A stretch of DNA of 64,000 bases from Oxalobacteraceae bacterium AB_14 (GTDB taxonomy: Bacteria; Pseudomonadota; Gammaproteobacteria; Burkholderiales; Burkholderiaceae_D): positions 1,939,731-2,003,730 of the forward strand of contig KB906725.1 in NCBI GenBank assembly GCA_000381565.1. The letters are read 5' to 3'. The translations under genes and the position numbers were made by a program. The notes below the pieces were generated by a model. The model was not told the origin of the DNA, searched no databases, and worked only from the letters and a program-made list of their open reading frames with translations. This document shows, piece by piece, positions 9,382-17,552 of the stretch (positions are counted from its first letter, which is position 1; the number at the start of each line of letters is the position of its first letter).

Positions 9382-9461
9382 CGTCATTCCCGCGCAAGCG
9401 GGAATCCATACAACGCCTCCTGCCAAGCGGCGCATGGGTTCCCGCCTGCGCGGGAACGACG
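9382..9461. repeat. REP/BIME-like palindromic repeat pair 1
   Basis: Two 28-bp arms in inverted orientation (9382-9409 and 9434-9461). Each carries a core of the form (A/G)TTCCC-N8-GGGAA(T/C) bounded by CGTC and CCAT or their complements. The same 80-bp layout recurs at 49415 and 50813, and a reversed version at 14398. The core matches the shape of neisserial dRS3-type repeats. It lies just after xylR. Confidence 0.85.
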
Positions 9462-9509
9462 GCGTCTCGACGTTTCGCTGGGCGGCGGGCGCGTAAAACA
9501 TGACCGTGA

Positions 9510-9555
9510 TTGGTGAGTTTCATAATTGCCGTCACTGGGGAATCGGGTCAAAATC
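9510..9555 (+). promoter_or_regulatory. XylR-type operator/promoter, copy B (before xylXB)
   Basis: TTGGTGAGTTTCA, then TAATTGCCG. The -35 TTGCCG is at 9526-9531, followed by 17 bp and the -10 CAAAAT at 9549-9554. The layout is identical to copies A and C with a few substitutions. It lies about 50 bases before the xylXB start. Confidence 0.7.
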
Positions 9556-9605
9556 CTCCACGCAGTTTGCTTGCCAGCTTGGAGAGAGAGACCTTGGAAA
9601 ATAAT

Positions 9606-11561
9606 ATGAAAACGATGCTGCCCGACGATATCGAACGGGCAGTTCTGGTGGGCCGCGTCTGGCGCAATGGCGTCATCGACGGGCCTTGCGTGGTCGCCGT
9701 CCGCAACGGCGAGGTGTTCGACATCACCGGCCACGCCCCCACCATGTCCGACCTGCTGGAGCGCGACGATGTCCTCGACATCGCCCGCAGCGCACCCGGC
9801 GAATCGCTGGGCAGCGTGCAGCAGCTGATGGCGCATGCGCTCGACAGCGCCGCCGCCGTCGGCGCCCATATCGGTATGCCCCGGCTGCTGGCGCCATGCG
9901 ACCTGCAAGCGATCAAGGCCTGCGGCGTCACCTTCGCCGTCAGCCTGCTGGAGCGCGTGATCGAAGAGCAGGCCGGCGGCGACGCCTCCCGCGCCAACGT
10001 CCTGCGCGGAGAGATCCAGGCCATCATCGGCTCCGACCTGTCGGCCATCCGTCCCGGCTCGCCGGAAGCGGCGCGCTTGAAGGCGGACCTGATTGAACGC
10101 GGAATCTGGTCGCCGTACATGGAAGTGGGCATCGGCCCGGACGCCGAGGTGTTCTCCAAGTCGCAGCCCATGTCGGCGGTGGGGCAGGGCGCGGACGTCG
10201 GCCTGCATCCCGATTCGAAATGGAACAACCCGGAGCCGGAGATCGTCCTGGCCGTCAACAGCCAGGCGCGCGTGCTGGGCGCCACGCTGGGCAACGACGT
10301 CAACCTGCGCGACATCGAAGGCCGCAGCGCGCTGTTGCTGGGCAAGGCCAAGGACAACAACGGCTCCTGCGCCATCGGCCCGTTCATCCGCCTGTTCGAC
10401 GAACACTTCACCATCGACACCATCCGCAACGCGGAAGTGAGCATGCTGATCGAAGGGATGGACGACGGCTTCCACCTGGCCGGCGCCAGCCGCATGCGCG
10501 AGATCAGCCGCGATCCGCTCGACCTGGTGAGCCAGGTCTGCGGCCGCCATCATCAATACCCGGACGGCTTCATGCTCTTCCTCGGCACCATGTTCTCGCC
10601 CATCAAGGACCGCGACACCGCAGGCGGCGGCTTCACCCACCACCTGGGCGATCGCGTCAGCATCTCGACGCCGTCGCTGGGCACCCTGGTCAACCATGTG
10701 CAGCGCAGCGACACCATCGCGCCGTGGACCTTCGGCGTGCGCGCCTTGCTGAGCCGGGCGCGCGGCGCGGCCTCGGCGCGCGCCGTGCCGGCCCTGCAGA
10801 CCAGGGTGCAGCAGGCGATCTATCCCAGCCTGGCCGGCAAGCGCGTGGTCATCACCGGCGGCGGCAGCGGCATCGGCGCCGGCATGGTGGAGGCGTTTGC
10901 GCAGCAGGGCGCGCAGGTGTACTTCCTCGACATCGCCGAAGAAGATTCGCTGGCGCTGCAAGGCCGTTTGTCGACACAGGCGGTACCGCCGGCCTTCGTG
11001 CGCTGCGACTTGACCAATCTCGATGCGGTCGCTGCGGCCTTCGAGCGTATCGGCCCGGTCGATGTACTGATCAACAACGCAGCCAACGACGACCGCCACA
11101 AGCTGGCAGATGTCAGCCCGGAATACTGGGACGAGCGCATGGCCGTCAACCTGCGCCACCAGTATTTCTGCGCCAAGGCTGTCGCCGTCGGCATGCAGCA
11201 GCGCGGCGGCGGCGTGATCCTGAACTTCGGTTCGATCTCGTGGCACCTGGCGCTGCCTGAGCTGACCCTGTACATGACGGCCAAAGCCGCCATCGAGGGC
11301 ATGACGCGCGGCCTGGCGCGCGACCTCGGTCCGCACAACGTCCGCGTCAACTGCATCATACCCGGCGCGGTGCGCACGCCGCGCCAGGAAGCCCTGTGGC
11401 ACACGCCGGAAGAGGAAGCGCGCATCCTGGCAGGCCAATGCCTGCCGCAGCGCGTGCAGGTGGACGACGTGGCCGCGCTGGCGCTGTTCCTGGCCTCCGA
11501 CAACGCCGGCCGCTGCACCGGGCGCGATTACTTCGTCGACGCCGGCTGGTACGGCGCATGA
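9606..11561 (+). CDS. Fused 2-keto-3-deoxy-xylonate dehydratase (XylX) - xylose dehydrogenase (XylB)
   Basis: 651 residues. The first ~395 are a fumarylacetoacetate-hydrolase-fold enzyme of the Caulobacter XylX type (LAPCDLQAIKACGVTFA, EVGIGPDAEVF, WNNPEPEIVLAV, GNDVNLRD, GKAKDNNGSCAIGP). This type turns 2-keto-3-deoxy-D-xylonate into alpha-ketoglutarate semialdehyde. From ~410 a short-chain dehydrogenase follows, very like Caulobacter XylB (IYPSLAGKRVVITGGGSGIG, NNAANDDRHKLADV, a catalytic S-x12-Y-x3-K pattern in SISWHLALPELTLYMTAK), which oxidises D-xylose to xylonolactone. Thus the first and fourth steps of the Weimberg pathway share one chain. The start ATG 9606 has GGA upstream; a TTG at 9594 behind GGAGAGAG is an alternative. 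It overlaps xylD by ATGA. Confidence 0.9.
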   Translation: MKTMLPDDIERAVLVGRVWRNGVIDGPCVVAVRNGEVFDITGHAPTMSDLLERDDVLDIARSAPGESLGSVQQLMAHALDSAAAVGAHIGMPRLLAPCDLQAIKACGVTFAVSLLERVIEEQAGGDASRANVLRGEIQAIIGSDLSAIRPGSPEAARLKADLIERGIWSPYMEVGIGPDAEVFSKSQPMSAVGQGADVGLHPDSKWNNPEPEIVLAVNSQARVLGATLGNDVNLRDIEGRSALLLGKAKDNNGSCAIGPFIRLFDEHFTIDTIRNAEVSMLIEGMDDGFHLAGASRMREISRDPLDLVSQVCGRHHQYPDGFMLFLGTMFSPIKDRDTAGGGFTHHLGDRVSISTPSLGTLVNHVQRSDTIAPWTFGVRALLSRARGAASARAVPALQTRVQQAIYPSLAGKRVVITGGGSGIGAGMVEAFAQQGAQVYFLDIAEEDSLALQGRLSTQAVPPAFVRCDLTNLDAVAAAFERIGPVDVLINNAANDDRHKLADVSPEYWDERMAVNLRHQYFCAKAVAVGMQQRGGGVILNFGSISWHLALPELTLYMTAKAAIEGMTRGLARDLGPHNVRVNCIIPGAVRTPRQEALWHTPEEEARILAGQCLPQRVQVDDVAALALFLASDNAGRCTGRDYFVDAGWYGA

Positions 11562-13330
11562 GCACCGCACGCCGCTACCGTTCGCAGGACTGGTTCGACA
11601 ATCCCGACCACATCGACATGACGGCGCTGTACCTGGAGCGCTTCATGAACTACGGGATCACGCCGGAGGAACTGCGCTCCGGCCGTCCCATCATCGGCAT
11701 CGCGCAGAGCGGCAGCGACATCAGCCCCTGCAACCGCATCCACCTGGAGCTGGCCAAGCGCGTGCGCGACGGCATCCGCGATGCGGGCGGCATCGCGATG
11801 GAGTTCCCGCTGCATCCGATCTTTGAGAACTGCCGCCGTCCGACCGCCGCCATCGACCGCAACCTGGCCTACCTGGGACTGGTGGAAATCCTGCACGGCT
11901 ATCCGATCGACGCCGTGGTGCTGACCACCGGCTGCGACAAGACCACTCCGGCGCAGCTGATGGCGGCATCGACGGTGGATATTCCCGCCATCGTGCTGTC
12001 CGGCGGGCCGATGCTCGATGGCTGGTTCGAAGGTGAACTGGCAGGTTCCGGCACCGCGATCTGGAAGGGCCGCCGCCAGCTGGCGGCCGGCGAGATCGAC
12101 AACGAGAAATTCCTGCAGATCGCCGCCGCCTCGGCGCCGTCGGCGGGGCACTGCAACACCATGGGCACCGCCTCCACCATGAACGCGATGGCCGAGGCGC
12201 TGGGCATGTCGCTGACCGGCTGCTCGGCGATCCCCGCGCCCTACCGCGAACGGGGCCAGATGGCGTATGAAACCGGCCGGCGCATCGTCGAGATGGCGCG
12301 GCTCGATATCAAGCCGTCCAGCATCCTGAGCCGCGAGGCCTTCCTCGATGCGATCGTGGTCAACGCCGCCATCGGCGGCTCCACCAATGCGCAGCAGCAC
12401 ATCATGGCGATGGCGCGCCACGCCGGCGTCGAACTGCATTCGAGCGACTGGATGGAGTACGGCCATGCCGTTCCGCTGCTGCTGAACATGCAGCCGGCCG
12501 GCAAATTCCTCGGCGAGCGTTTCCACCGCGCCGGCGGCGTGCCGGCCGTCATGTGGGAGCTGGAGCAGCAGGGCATGCTGCGCTCTGACCGTCCCACCGT
12601 CACCGGCCGCAGCATGCGCGACAACCTGGCCGGCCGCGAGACGCATGACCGCGAGGTGATCTACGCCTTCGGCCAGCCGTTGAAGAAGGATGCCGGTTTC
12701 TTTGTCCTGAAGGGCAATCTGTTCGACTTCGCCATCATGAAGACCAGCGTGATCTCGGACGCCTTCCGCGCCCGCTATCTGAGCACGCCGGGCAGCGAGA
12801 ACATCTTCGAAAGCCGCGCCATCGTGTTCGACGGTTCGGGCGATTACCACGCCCGCATCAACGATCCGGCGCTGAACATCGACGAGGACTGCATGCTGGT
12901 GATACGCGGCGCCGGCCCGATAGGCTGGCCCGGTTCGGCCGAAGTGGTCAACATGCAGCCGCCCGATGCGCTGGTCAAGCGCGGCATCAACGCGCTGCCG
13001 ACGCTGGGCGACGGCCGCCAGTCGGGAACCTCGGACAGCCCGTCGATACTGAACGCATCGCCGGAGAGCGCGGTTGGCGGCGGACTTGCATGGCTGCGCA
13101 CCGGCGACCGTATCCGCGTCGATCTCAACGCCGGCCGTTGCGATGTGCAGGTCGACGCGGCGGAGTGGGAGGAACGCAAGAAGGACGGCATTCCGGCCAT
13201 TCCCGCCAGCCAGACGCCGTGGCAGGAAATCTACCGCAGCACCGTCGGACAAATGGAAAACGGGGCGTGCATGGAACTGGCTGTACCATATCGCGCAGTG
13301 GCCCTTAATCAGGCGCGCCATAATCACTAG
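11558..13330 (+). CDS. xylD: D-xylonate dehydratase (IlvD/EDD family)
   Basis: 590 residues, nearly the length of Caulobacter XylD and strikingly similar end to end (RSQDWFDNPDHIDMTALYLE, GIAQSGSDISPCNRIHLEL, LTTGCDKTTPAQ, SAPSAGHCNTMGTAST, RGAGPIGWPGSAEVVNMQPP, closing ARHNH). The three conserved cysteine motifs (SPCN, TGCDK, GHCNT) are the iron-sulfur cluster ligands of the family. The enzyme converts D-xylonate to 2-keto-3-deoxy-D-xylonate, the substrate of the XylX domain encoded just upstream. Its ATG overlaps the stop of xylXB (ATGA), so the two are translationally coupled. Xylonolactonase and alpha-ketoglutarate semialdehyde dehydrogenase, needed to finish the pathway, are not in the window. 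Confidence 0.95.
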   Translation: MSTARRYRSQDWFDNPDHIDMTALYLERFMNYGITPEELRSGRPIIGIAQSGSDISPCNRIHLELAKRVRDGIRDAGGIAMEFPLHPIFENCRRPTAAIDRNLAYLGLVEILHGYPIDAVVLTTGCDKTTPAQLMAASTVDIPAIVLSGGPMLDGWFEGELAGSGTAIWKGRRQLAAGEIDNEKFLQIAAASAPSAGHCNTMGTASTMNAMAEALGMSLTGCSAIPAPYRERGQMAYETGRRIVEMARLDIKPSSILSREAFLDAIVVNAAIGGSTNAQQHIMAMARHAGVELHSSDWMEYGHAVPLLLNMQPAGKFLGERFHRAGGVPAVMWELEQQGMLRSDRPTVTGRSMRDNLAGRETHDREVIYAFGQPLKKDAGFFVLKGNLFDFAIMKTSVISDAFRARYLSTPGSENIFESRAIVFDGSGDYHARINDPALNIDEDCMLVIRGAGPIGWPGSAEVVNMQPPDALVKRGINALPTLGDGRQSGTSDSPSILNASPESAVGGGLAWLRTGDRIRVDLNAGRCDVQVDAAEWEERKKDGIPAIPASQTPWQEIYRSTVGQMENGACMELAVPYRAVALNQARHNH

Positions 13331-13369
13331 TCGGACAAAGATCCACAGTACTAACAGGAGACCGTAACA

Positions 13370-14374
13370 ATGAAGAAATTACTGAGCGCGGCGGCAGTCG
13401 CCGTCATGCTGGTGTGCGCCGGCGGCAACGCCATGGCCGACGCCAAGAACCCGAAAATCGGCTTTTCCATCGACGACCTGCGGCTGGAACGCTGGGCGCG
13501 CGACCGCGATTATTTCGTCGCCGCCGCCGAGCAGCAGGGCGCCAAGGTCTATGTGCAGTCGGCCGACGCCAGCGAGCAGCGCCAGATCGCCCAGATCGAG
13601 AATCTGATTTCGCGCGGTGTCGATGTGCTGGTGATCGTGCCCTACAACGCCACGGTGCTGAACAACGCGGTGCGCGAGGCGAAGAAGGCCAAGATCAAGG
13701 TGGTCTCCTACGACCGCCTGATCCTCAACGCGGACATCGACGCCTATATCTCCTTCGATAACAAGTTGGTCGGCGAGATGCAGGCGCGGGGCGTGGTGGC
13801 GGTCAAGCCCAAGGGTAACTTCTACCTGCTGGGCGGCGCGCCAACCGACAACAACGCCAAGATGCTGCGCGAAGGCCAGCTCAAGGTGCTGCAGCCGCTG
13901 ATCGACAAGGGCGACATCAAGGTCGTTGGCAAGCAGTGGGTCAAGGACTGGAATCCGGCCGAGGCCATGTCCATCGTTGAGAATGCGCTGACGGCCAACG
14001 GCAACAAGCTCGATGCGGTGGTGGCGTCGAACGATGCGACCGCCGGCGGCGCGATCCAGGCGCTGGCTTCGCAGAAGCTCGACGGCAAGGTGGCGGTGTC
14101 GGGACAGGATGCTGATCTGGCGGCGGTGCGGCGGGTGATCGCCGGCTCGCAGACGATGACGGTGTACAAGCCGCTGAAGCTGATCGCTTCCGAGGCGGCC
14201 AAGCTGTCGATCCAGCTGGTGCGCAATGAGAAGCCGGCGTTCAACGCCGAGTATCATAACGGCTTCAAGCAAGTCAGCACGCTGCTGCTGAAACCTACCG
14301 TGCTGACCAAGGCGAATATCGACCTGGTGGTCACCGATGGGTTCTACACCAAAGCCCAACTCGCGGCCAAATAA
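13370..14374 (+). CDS. xylF: D-xylose periplasmic binding protein
   Basis: 334 residues with a Sec signal peptide (about 1-23, ...GGNAMADA) and a type-1 periplasmic sugar-binding fold. The sequence follows E. coli XylF closely (KIGFSIDDLRLERWARDRDYF, SADASEQRQIAQIENLISRG, VVSYDRLI, ASNDATAGGAIQAL, VSGQDAD). It captures D-xylose in the periplasm for the XylGH importer. A good ribosome-binding site (AGGAG) lies upstream and it follows xylD by 39 bases, so catabolism and uptake share one transcript. A REP-like stem-loop pair separates it from xylG. Confidence 0.95.
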   Translation: MKKLLSAAAVAVMLVCAGGNAMADAKNPKIGFSIDDLRLERWARDRDYFVAAAEQQGAKVYVQSADASEQRQIAQIENLISRGVDVLVIVPYNATVLNNAVREAKKAKIKVVSYDRLILNADIDAYISFDNKLVGEMQARGVVAVKPKGNFYLLGGAPTDNNAKMLREGQLKVLQPLIDKGDIKVVGKQWVKDWNPAEAMSIVENALTANGNKLDAVVASNDATAGGAIQALASQKLDGKVAVSGQDADLAAVRRVIAGSQTMTVYKPLKLIASEAAKLSIQLVRNEKPAFNAEYHNGFKQVSTLLLKPTVLTKANIDLVVTDGFYTKAQLAAK

Positions 14375-14397
14375 TCGTTCCGGCGGGGAGCTGTTCT

Positions 14398-14473
14398 ATG
14401 GATTCCCGCCTGCGCGGGAATGACGGACGGACGGCGGCGCCAGCACGTCATTCCCGCGATAGCGGGAATCCAT
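14398..14473. repeat. REP/BIME-like repeat pair 2, inside the xyl operon
   Basis: Arms 14398-14425 (ATGGATTCCCGCC...AATGACG) and 14446-14473 (CGTCATTCCCGCG...AATCCAT) are near-perfect inverse complements. Relative to the other three copies the arm order is reversed. It lies between xylF and xylG, where a stable hairpin could raise the amount of binding-protein mRNA. Confidence 0.85.
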
Positions 14474-14516
14474 GCTGAGCATGCGTTCCCCGCACCTCAC
14501 CTCTGCGAGAACCTGT

Positions 14517-16040
14517 ATGTCCGGCTATTTGCTAGAAATGAAGGGCATCGTCAAGAAGTTCGGCGGTGTTCCCGCGCTCGACGGCATCGACCTGCAAGTC
14601 AGGCCCGGCGAGTGCATCGGCTTGTGCGGCGAGAATGGCGCCGGCAAATCGACCCTGATGAAAGTACTGTCCGCCGTCTACCCGCACGGCACCTGGGACG
14701 GCGAGATCCTGATGGACGGCCGGCCGCTGAAGGCGCAATCGATACGCGAAAGCGAAGCGGCCGGCATCGTCATCATCCACCAGGAGCTGATGCTGGTGCC
14801 CGAATTGTCGGTGACCGAAAATCTCTTCCTCGGCAACGAGATCACGCTGCCCGGCGGCCGCATGGACTACCCGGCCATGAACCAGCGCGCCGAAACGCTG
14901 CTCAGGGAACTGAAACTCAACGACGTCAACGTGGTGCTGCCGGTGATGAACTACGGCGGCGGCCACCAGCAGCTGATCGAGATCGCCAAGGCGCTCAACA
15001 AGAACGCGCGTTTGCTGATCCTGGACGAGCCATCGTCCTCGTTGACGGCGTCGGAGATCGAAGTGCTGCTCGATATCATCCGCGGCCTGAAAGCCAAGGG
15101 CGTGGCCTGCGTCTACATCTCGCACAAGCTCGATGAGGTGGAGGCGATCTGCGACACCATCGTCGTCATCCGCGACGGCAAGCATATCGCCACCACGCCG
15201 ATGCAGCAGATGGACGTGCGGCAGATCATCGCGCAGATGGTGGGGCGCGAGATGAACCAGCTGTATCCGAAACTGGAGCGCACGCAGGGCGAGGTGATGT
15301 TCGAGGCCCGCAACGTGGTGTGCTACGACACCGGGAAACCGGACCGCCGGAAGGTGGACAACGTCTCCTTCAAGCTGCGCCGGGGCGAGATCCTCGGCAT
15401 CGCCGGCCTGGTGGGCGCCGGCCGCACGGAGCTGGTGTCGGCGCTGTTCGGCGCCTACAACGGCCGCTGCGAGGCCGAGGTGTGGCTCAACGGCGAGAAG
15501 ATCGATACCCGCACGCCGCTCAAGGCCATCCGCGCCGGGCTGGCGCTGGTGCCGGAGGATCGCAAGCAGCACGGCATCATCCGCGACCTGGACGTGGGCC
15601 AGAACATCACGCTGTCGGTGCTGGGCCGCTACGCGCGCTTCTCCCGCATCGACCGCGAGGCCGAACTGAAAACCGTCAGCGAGGAAATCGCCCGGCTAGG
15701 CTTGAAGACGGCCAGTCCCTTCCTGCCGATTACCTCGCTCTCGGGCGGCAACCAGCAGAAGGCGGTGCTGTCCAAGATGCTGCTGACGCGGCCCAAGGTG
15801 CTGATACTGGACGAGCCCACGCGCGGCGTGGACGTCGGCGCCAAGTACGAGATCTACAAGCTGATGCTGGAACTGGCCAGCCAGGGCGTGTCCATCATCA
15901 TGGTGTCGTCGGAGCTGGCCGAAGTGCTGGGCGTGTCCGACCGCGTGCTGGTGATGGGCGAAGGCCGGCTGCGCGGAGATTTCATCAACCAGGACCTGAC
16001 CCAGGAAATGCTGCTGTCTGCGGCGCTCGATCATTCATAG
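14517..16040 (+). CDS. xylG: Xylose ABC importer ATPase
   Basis: 507 residues with two tandem ABC ATPase domains, as in E. coli XylG. The first has Walker A GENGAGKSTLMKVL and Walker B LLILDEPSSSLT; its signature is the divergent YGGGHQQ. The second has the GLVGAGRTELVSALF loop in place of Walker A (usual for this sugar-transporter class), signature LSGGNQQK and LILDEPTRGVD. It powers xylose import with XylH. The chosen ATG 14517 gives the usual N-terminus (MSGYLLEMKGIVKKFGG); an earlier ATG at 14472 lies inside the repeat. The ribosome-binding site is weak. It ends in contact with xylH. Confidence 0.94.
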   Translation: MSGYLLEMKGIVKKFGGVPALDGIDLQVRPGECIGLCGENGAGKSTLMKVLSAVYPHGTWDGEILMDGRPLKAQSIRESEAAGIVIIHQELMLVPELSVTENLFLGNEITLPGGRMDYPAMNQRAETLLRELKLNDVNVVLPVMNYGGGHQQLIEIAKALNKNARLLILDEPSSSLTASEIEVLLDIIRGLKAKGVACVYISHKLDEVEAICDTIVVIRDGKHIATTPMQQMDVRQIIAQMVGREMNQLYPKLERTQGEVMFEARNVVCYDTGKPDRRKVDNVSFKLRRGEILGIAGLVGAGRTELVSALFGAYNGRCEAEVWLNGEKIDTRTPLKAIRAGLALVPEDRKQHGIIRDLDVGQNITLSVLGRYARFSRIDREAELKTVSEEIARLGLKTASPFLPITSLSGGNQQKAVLSKMLLTRPKVLILDEPTRGVDVGAKYEIYKLMLELASQGVSIIMVSSELAEVLGVSDRVLVMGEGRLRGDFINQDLTQEMLLSAALDHS

Positions 16041-16045
16041 TGACC

Positions 16046-17188
16046 ATGCATACCAACCAACTCAAACAACTGTTCACGCAGTATAAAATCCTCGCCCTGC
16101 TGATCGCCATCGCCATCATCTGGAGCTTCTTCAGCTGGAAGACGGAGGGCGGCTTCATCTCGGCGCGCAACCTGTCCAACCTGATGCGGCAAATGTCGGT
16201 GACCGGCGTGGTCGCCTGCGGCATGGCCTTCGTCATCATCTCCGGCGAGATCGACCTGTCGGTAGGATCGCTGCTAGGCCTGCTGGGCGGCGTGGCGGCG
16301 GTGCTCGACGTAACGCACCAGATGCCGCTGCCCGTGACGGTGGCGGCGGTGCTGGCTTGCGGCCTGCTGCTAGGCCTGTTCAACGGCTACCTGACGGCGT
16401 ACGCGGGCATACCGTCCTTCATCGTCGGCCTGGGCGGCATGCTGGCGTATCGCGGCATCGTGCTGGGCGTGACGGACGGCGTGACGGTGGCGCCGGTGTC
16501 GGAGGCCTTGGTGCAGGTGGGGCAGGGCTATCTGTCGCCGGAGCTGGGCGTGACGCTGGGCGTGGCGCTGTTCGCGCTGGCCGCCGTGCTGACTTGGCGC
16601 CAGCGCCTGAACCTGGGCCGCCATGGCCTGCCGGTGCCGCCGATGTGGCGCGACGGCGCGCGCCTGGCCGCCATCGGCGCCGTGCTGTTCGCCTTCGTGC
16701 GGACCTTGAACAGCTACGAAGGCATACCGCTGCCGGTGCTGTTGTTGCTGGTGCTGCTGGGCGCCTTCAGCTACGTCGCCACGCAGACCGTGTTCGGCCG
16801 CCGCATCTACGCGGTGGGCAGCAATATGGAGGCAACCCGGCTGTCCGGGGTCAACGTGCAGGCGGTGAAGCTGTGGATCTTCGGGATCATGGGCGTGATG
16901 TGCGCCCTGGCTGGCCTGGTCAACACGGCGCGGCTGGCGGCGGGGTCGCCGTCGGCCGGCACCTCGGGCGAGCTCGATGCGATCGCGGCTTGCTTCATCG
17001 GCGGCACTTCGATGCGCGGCGGCTCCGGCACCGTCTACGGCGCCTTGATCGGCGCGCTGGTGATGGCCAGCCTGGATAACGGCATGTCCATGCTGGATGT
17101 GGACACCTATTGGCAAATGATCGTCAAGGGCTGCATCCTGACGCTGGCCGTCTGGGTCGACGTGGCCACGCGTTCCAGCCGCCGTTGA
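16046..17188 (+). CDS. xylH: Xylose ABC importer permease
   Basis: 380 residues with about ten hydrophobic helices. It contains the family signature GEIDLSVGSLLGLLGG and the permease motif FGRRIYAVGSNMEATRLSGV, as in RbsC/XylH permeases. It forms the inner-membrane channel for D-xylose with XylG. The ATG at 16046 lies five bases after the xylG stop; a GTG at 16040 overlapping that stop is an alternative start. It is the last gene of the xylXB-xylD-xylFGH transcript; a G+C-rich hairpin follows directly. Confidence 0.94.
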   Translation: MHTNQLKQLFTQYKILALLIAIAIIWSFFSWKTEGGFISARNLSNLMRQMSVTGVVACGMAFVIISGEIDLSVGSLLGLLGGVAAVLDVTHQMPLPVTVAAVLACGLLLGLFNGYLTAYAGIPSFIVGLGGMLAYRGIVLGVTDGVTVAPVSEALVQVGQGYLSPELGVTLGVALFALAAVLTWRQRLNLGRHGLPVPPMWRDGARLAAIGAVLFAFVRTLNSYEGIPLPVLLLLVLLGAFSYVATQTVFGRRIYAVGSNMEATRLSGVNVQAVKLWIFGIMGVMCALAGLVNTARLAAGSPSAGTSGELDAIAACFIGGTSMRGGSGTVYGALIGALVMASLDNGMSMLDVDTYWQMIVKGCILTLAVWVDVATRSSRR

Positions 17189-17552
17189 TGTTTTTCGCGC
17201 GGCCCATGGCGTTAGCTGCGCCGGGCCGCGCGCTTCGGCCGCTACGTTGTCTGATCGACGCTACGCTTGCTGATTATCATTCTCCCGCTTGGTGAATTTC
17301 GCAATTGCGGCCAGTTGGCCTAACTTGCAAAATGGTCTCATAACATCGTATGACCTGGCACCCCGCCAGCACGCCATAACGATAAAAAAACCAAAAGCGA
17401 GACGCAATCAAATGAAAACACACTATCTGCGCTATTCAGCGCCTGCGGGCCCGCTCGCCTGAGATTCCCTCATTCACAAGCACTGACACTGCAACACCAA
17501 TTAAAAATGGCCGACGAGCCATGAAAATTCATATAACTTTGGAGAGCATTAG
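17189..17552 (+). other. 364-bp intergenic region: hairpin, promoter C, long leader
   Basis: A strong hairpin (GCGCGGCCC at 17197-17205 pairing with GGGCCGCGC at 17223-17231) follows xylH but lacks a T-run. Promoter copy C is at 17289-17334. From its -10 to the TonB receptor ATG the leader is about 215 nt, unusually long. It holds one micro-ORF at 17412-17462 (16 codons, MKTHYLRYSAPAGPLA) without a clear ribosome-binding site. No other gene is seen. Confidence 0.55.
17289..17334 (+). promoter_or_regulatory. XylR-type operator/promoter, copy C (before TonB receptor)
   Basis: TTGGTGAATTTCG, then C and AATTGCGGC; this differs from copy A at one base of the first 23. The -35 TTGCGG is at 17305-17310, followed by 17 bp and the -10 CAAAAT at 17328-17333. 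It would drive the receptor-GH35-GH31-GH95-GH2 operon. Confidence 0.7.

Noticed and set aside
9382..9461. Palindromic repeats considered as a CRISPR array or integron attachment sites
   Set aside because: Only paired arms occur at four distant places, with no regular spacer series and no cas or integrase genes nearby; REP/BIME-like repeats fit better.
12844..13327. Antisense frames over xylD
   Set aside because: They mirror a strongly conserved dehydratase gene and show no motif or ribosome-binding site.
17197..17231. Rho-independent terminator after xylH
   Set aside because: The hairpin is strong, but the T-run lies before rather than after it, so an intrinsic terminator is not supported; it is recorded only as a hairpin.
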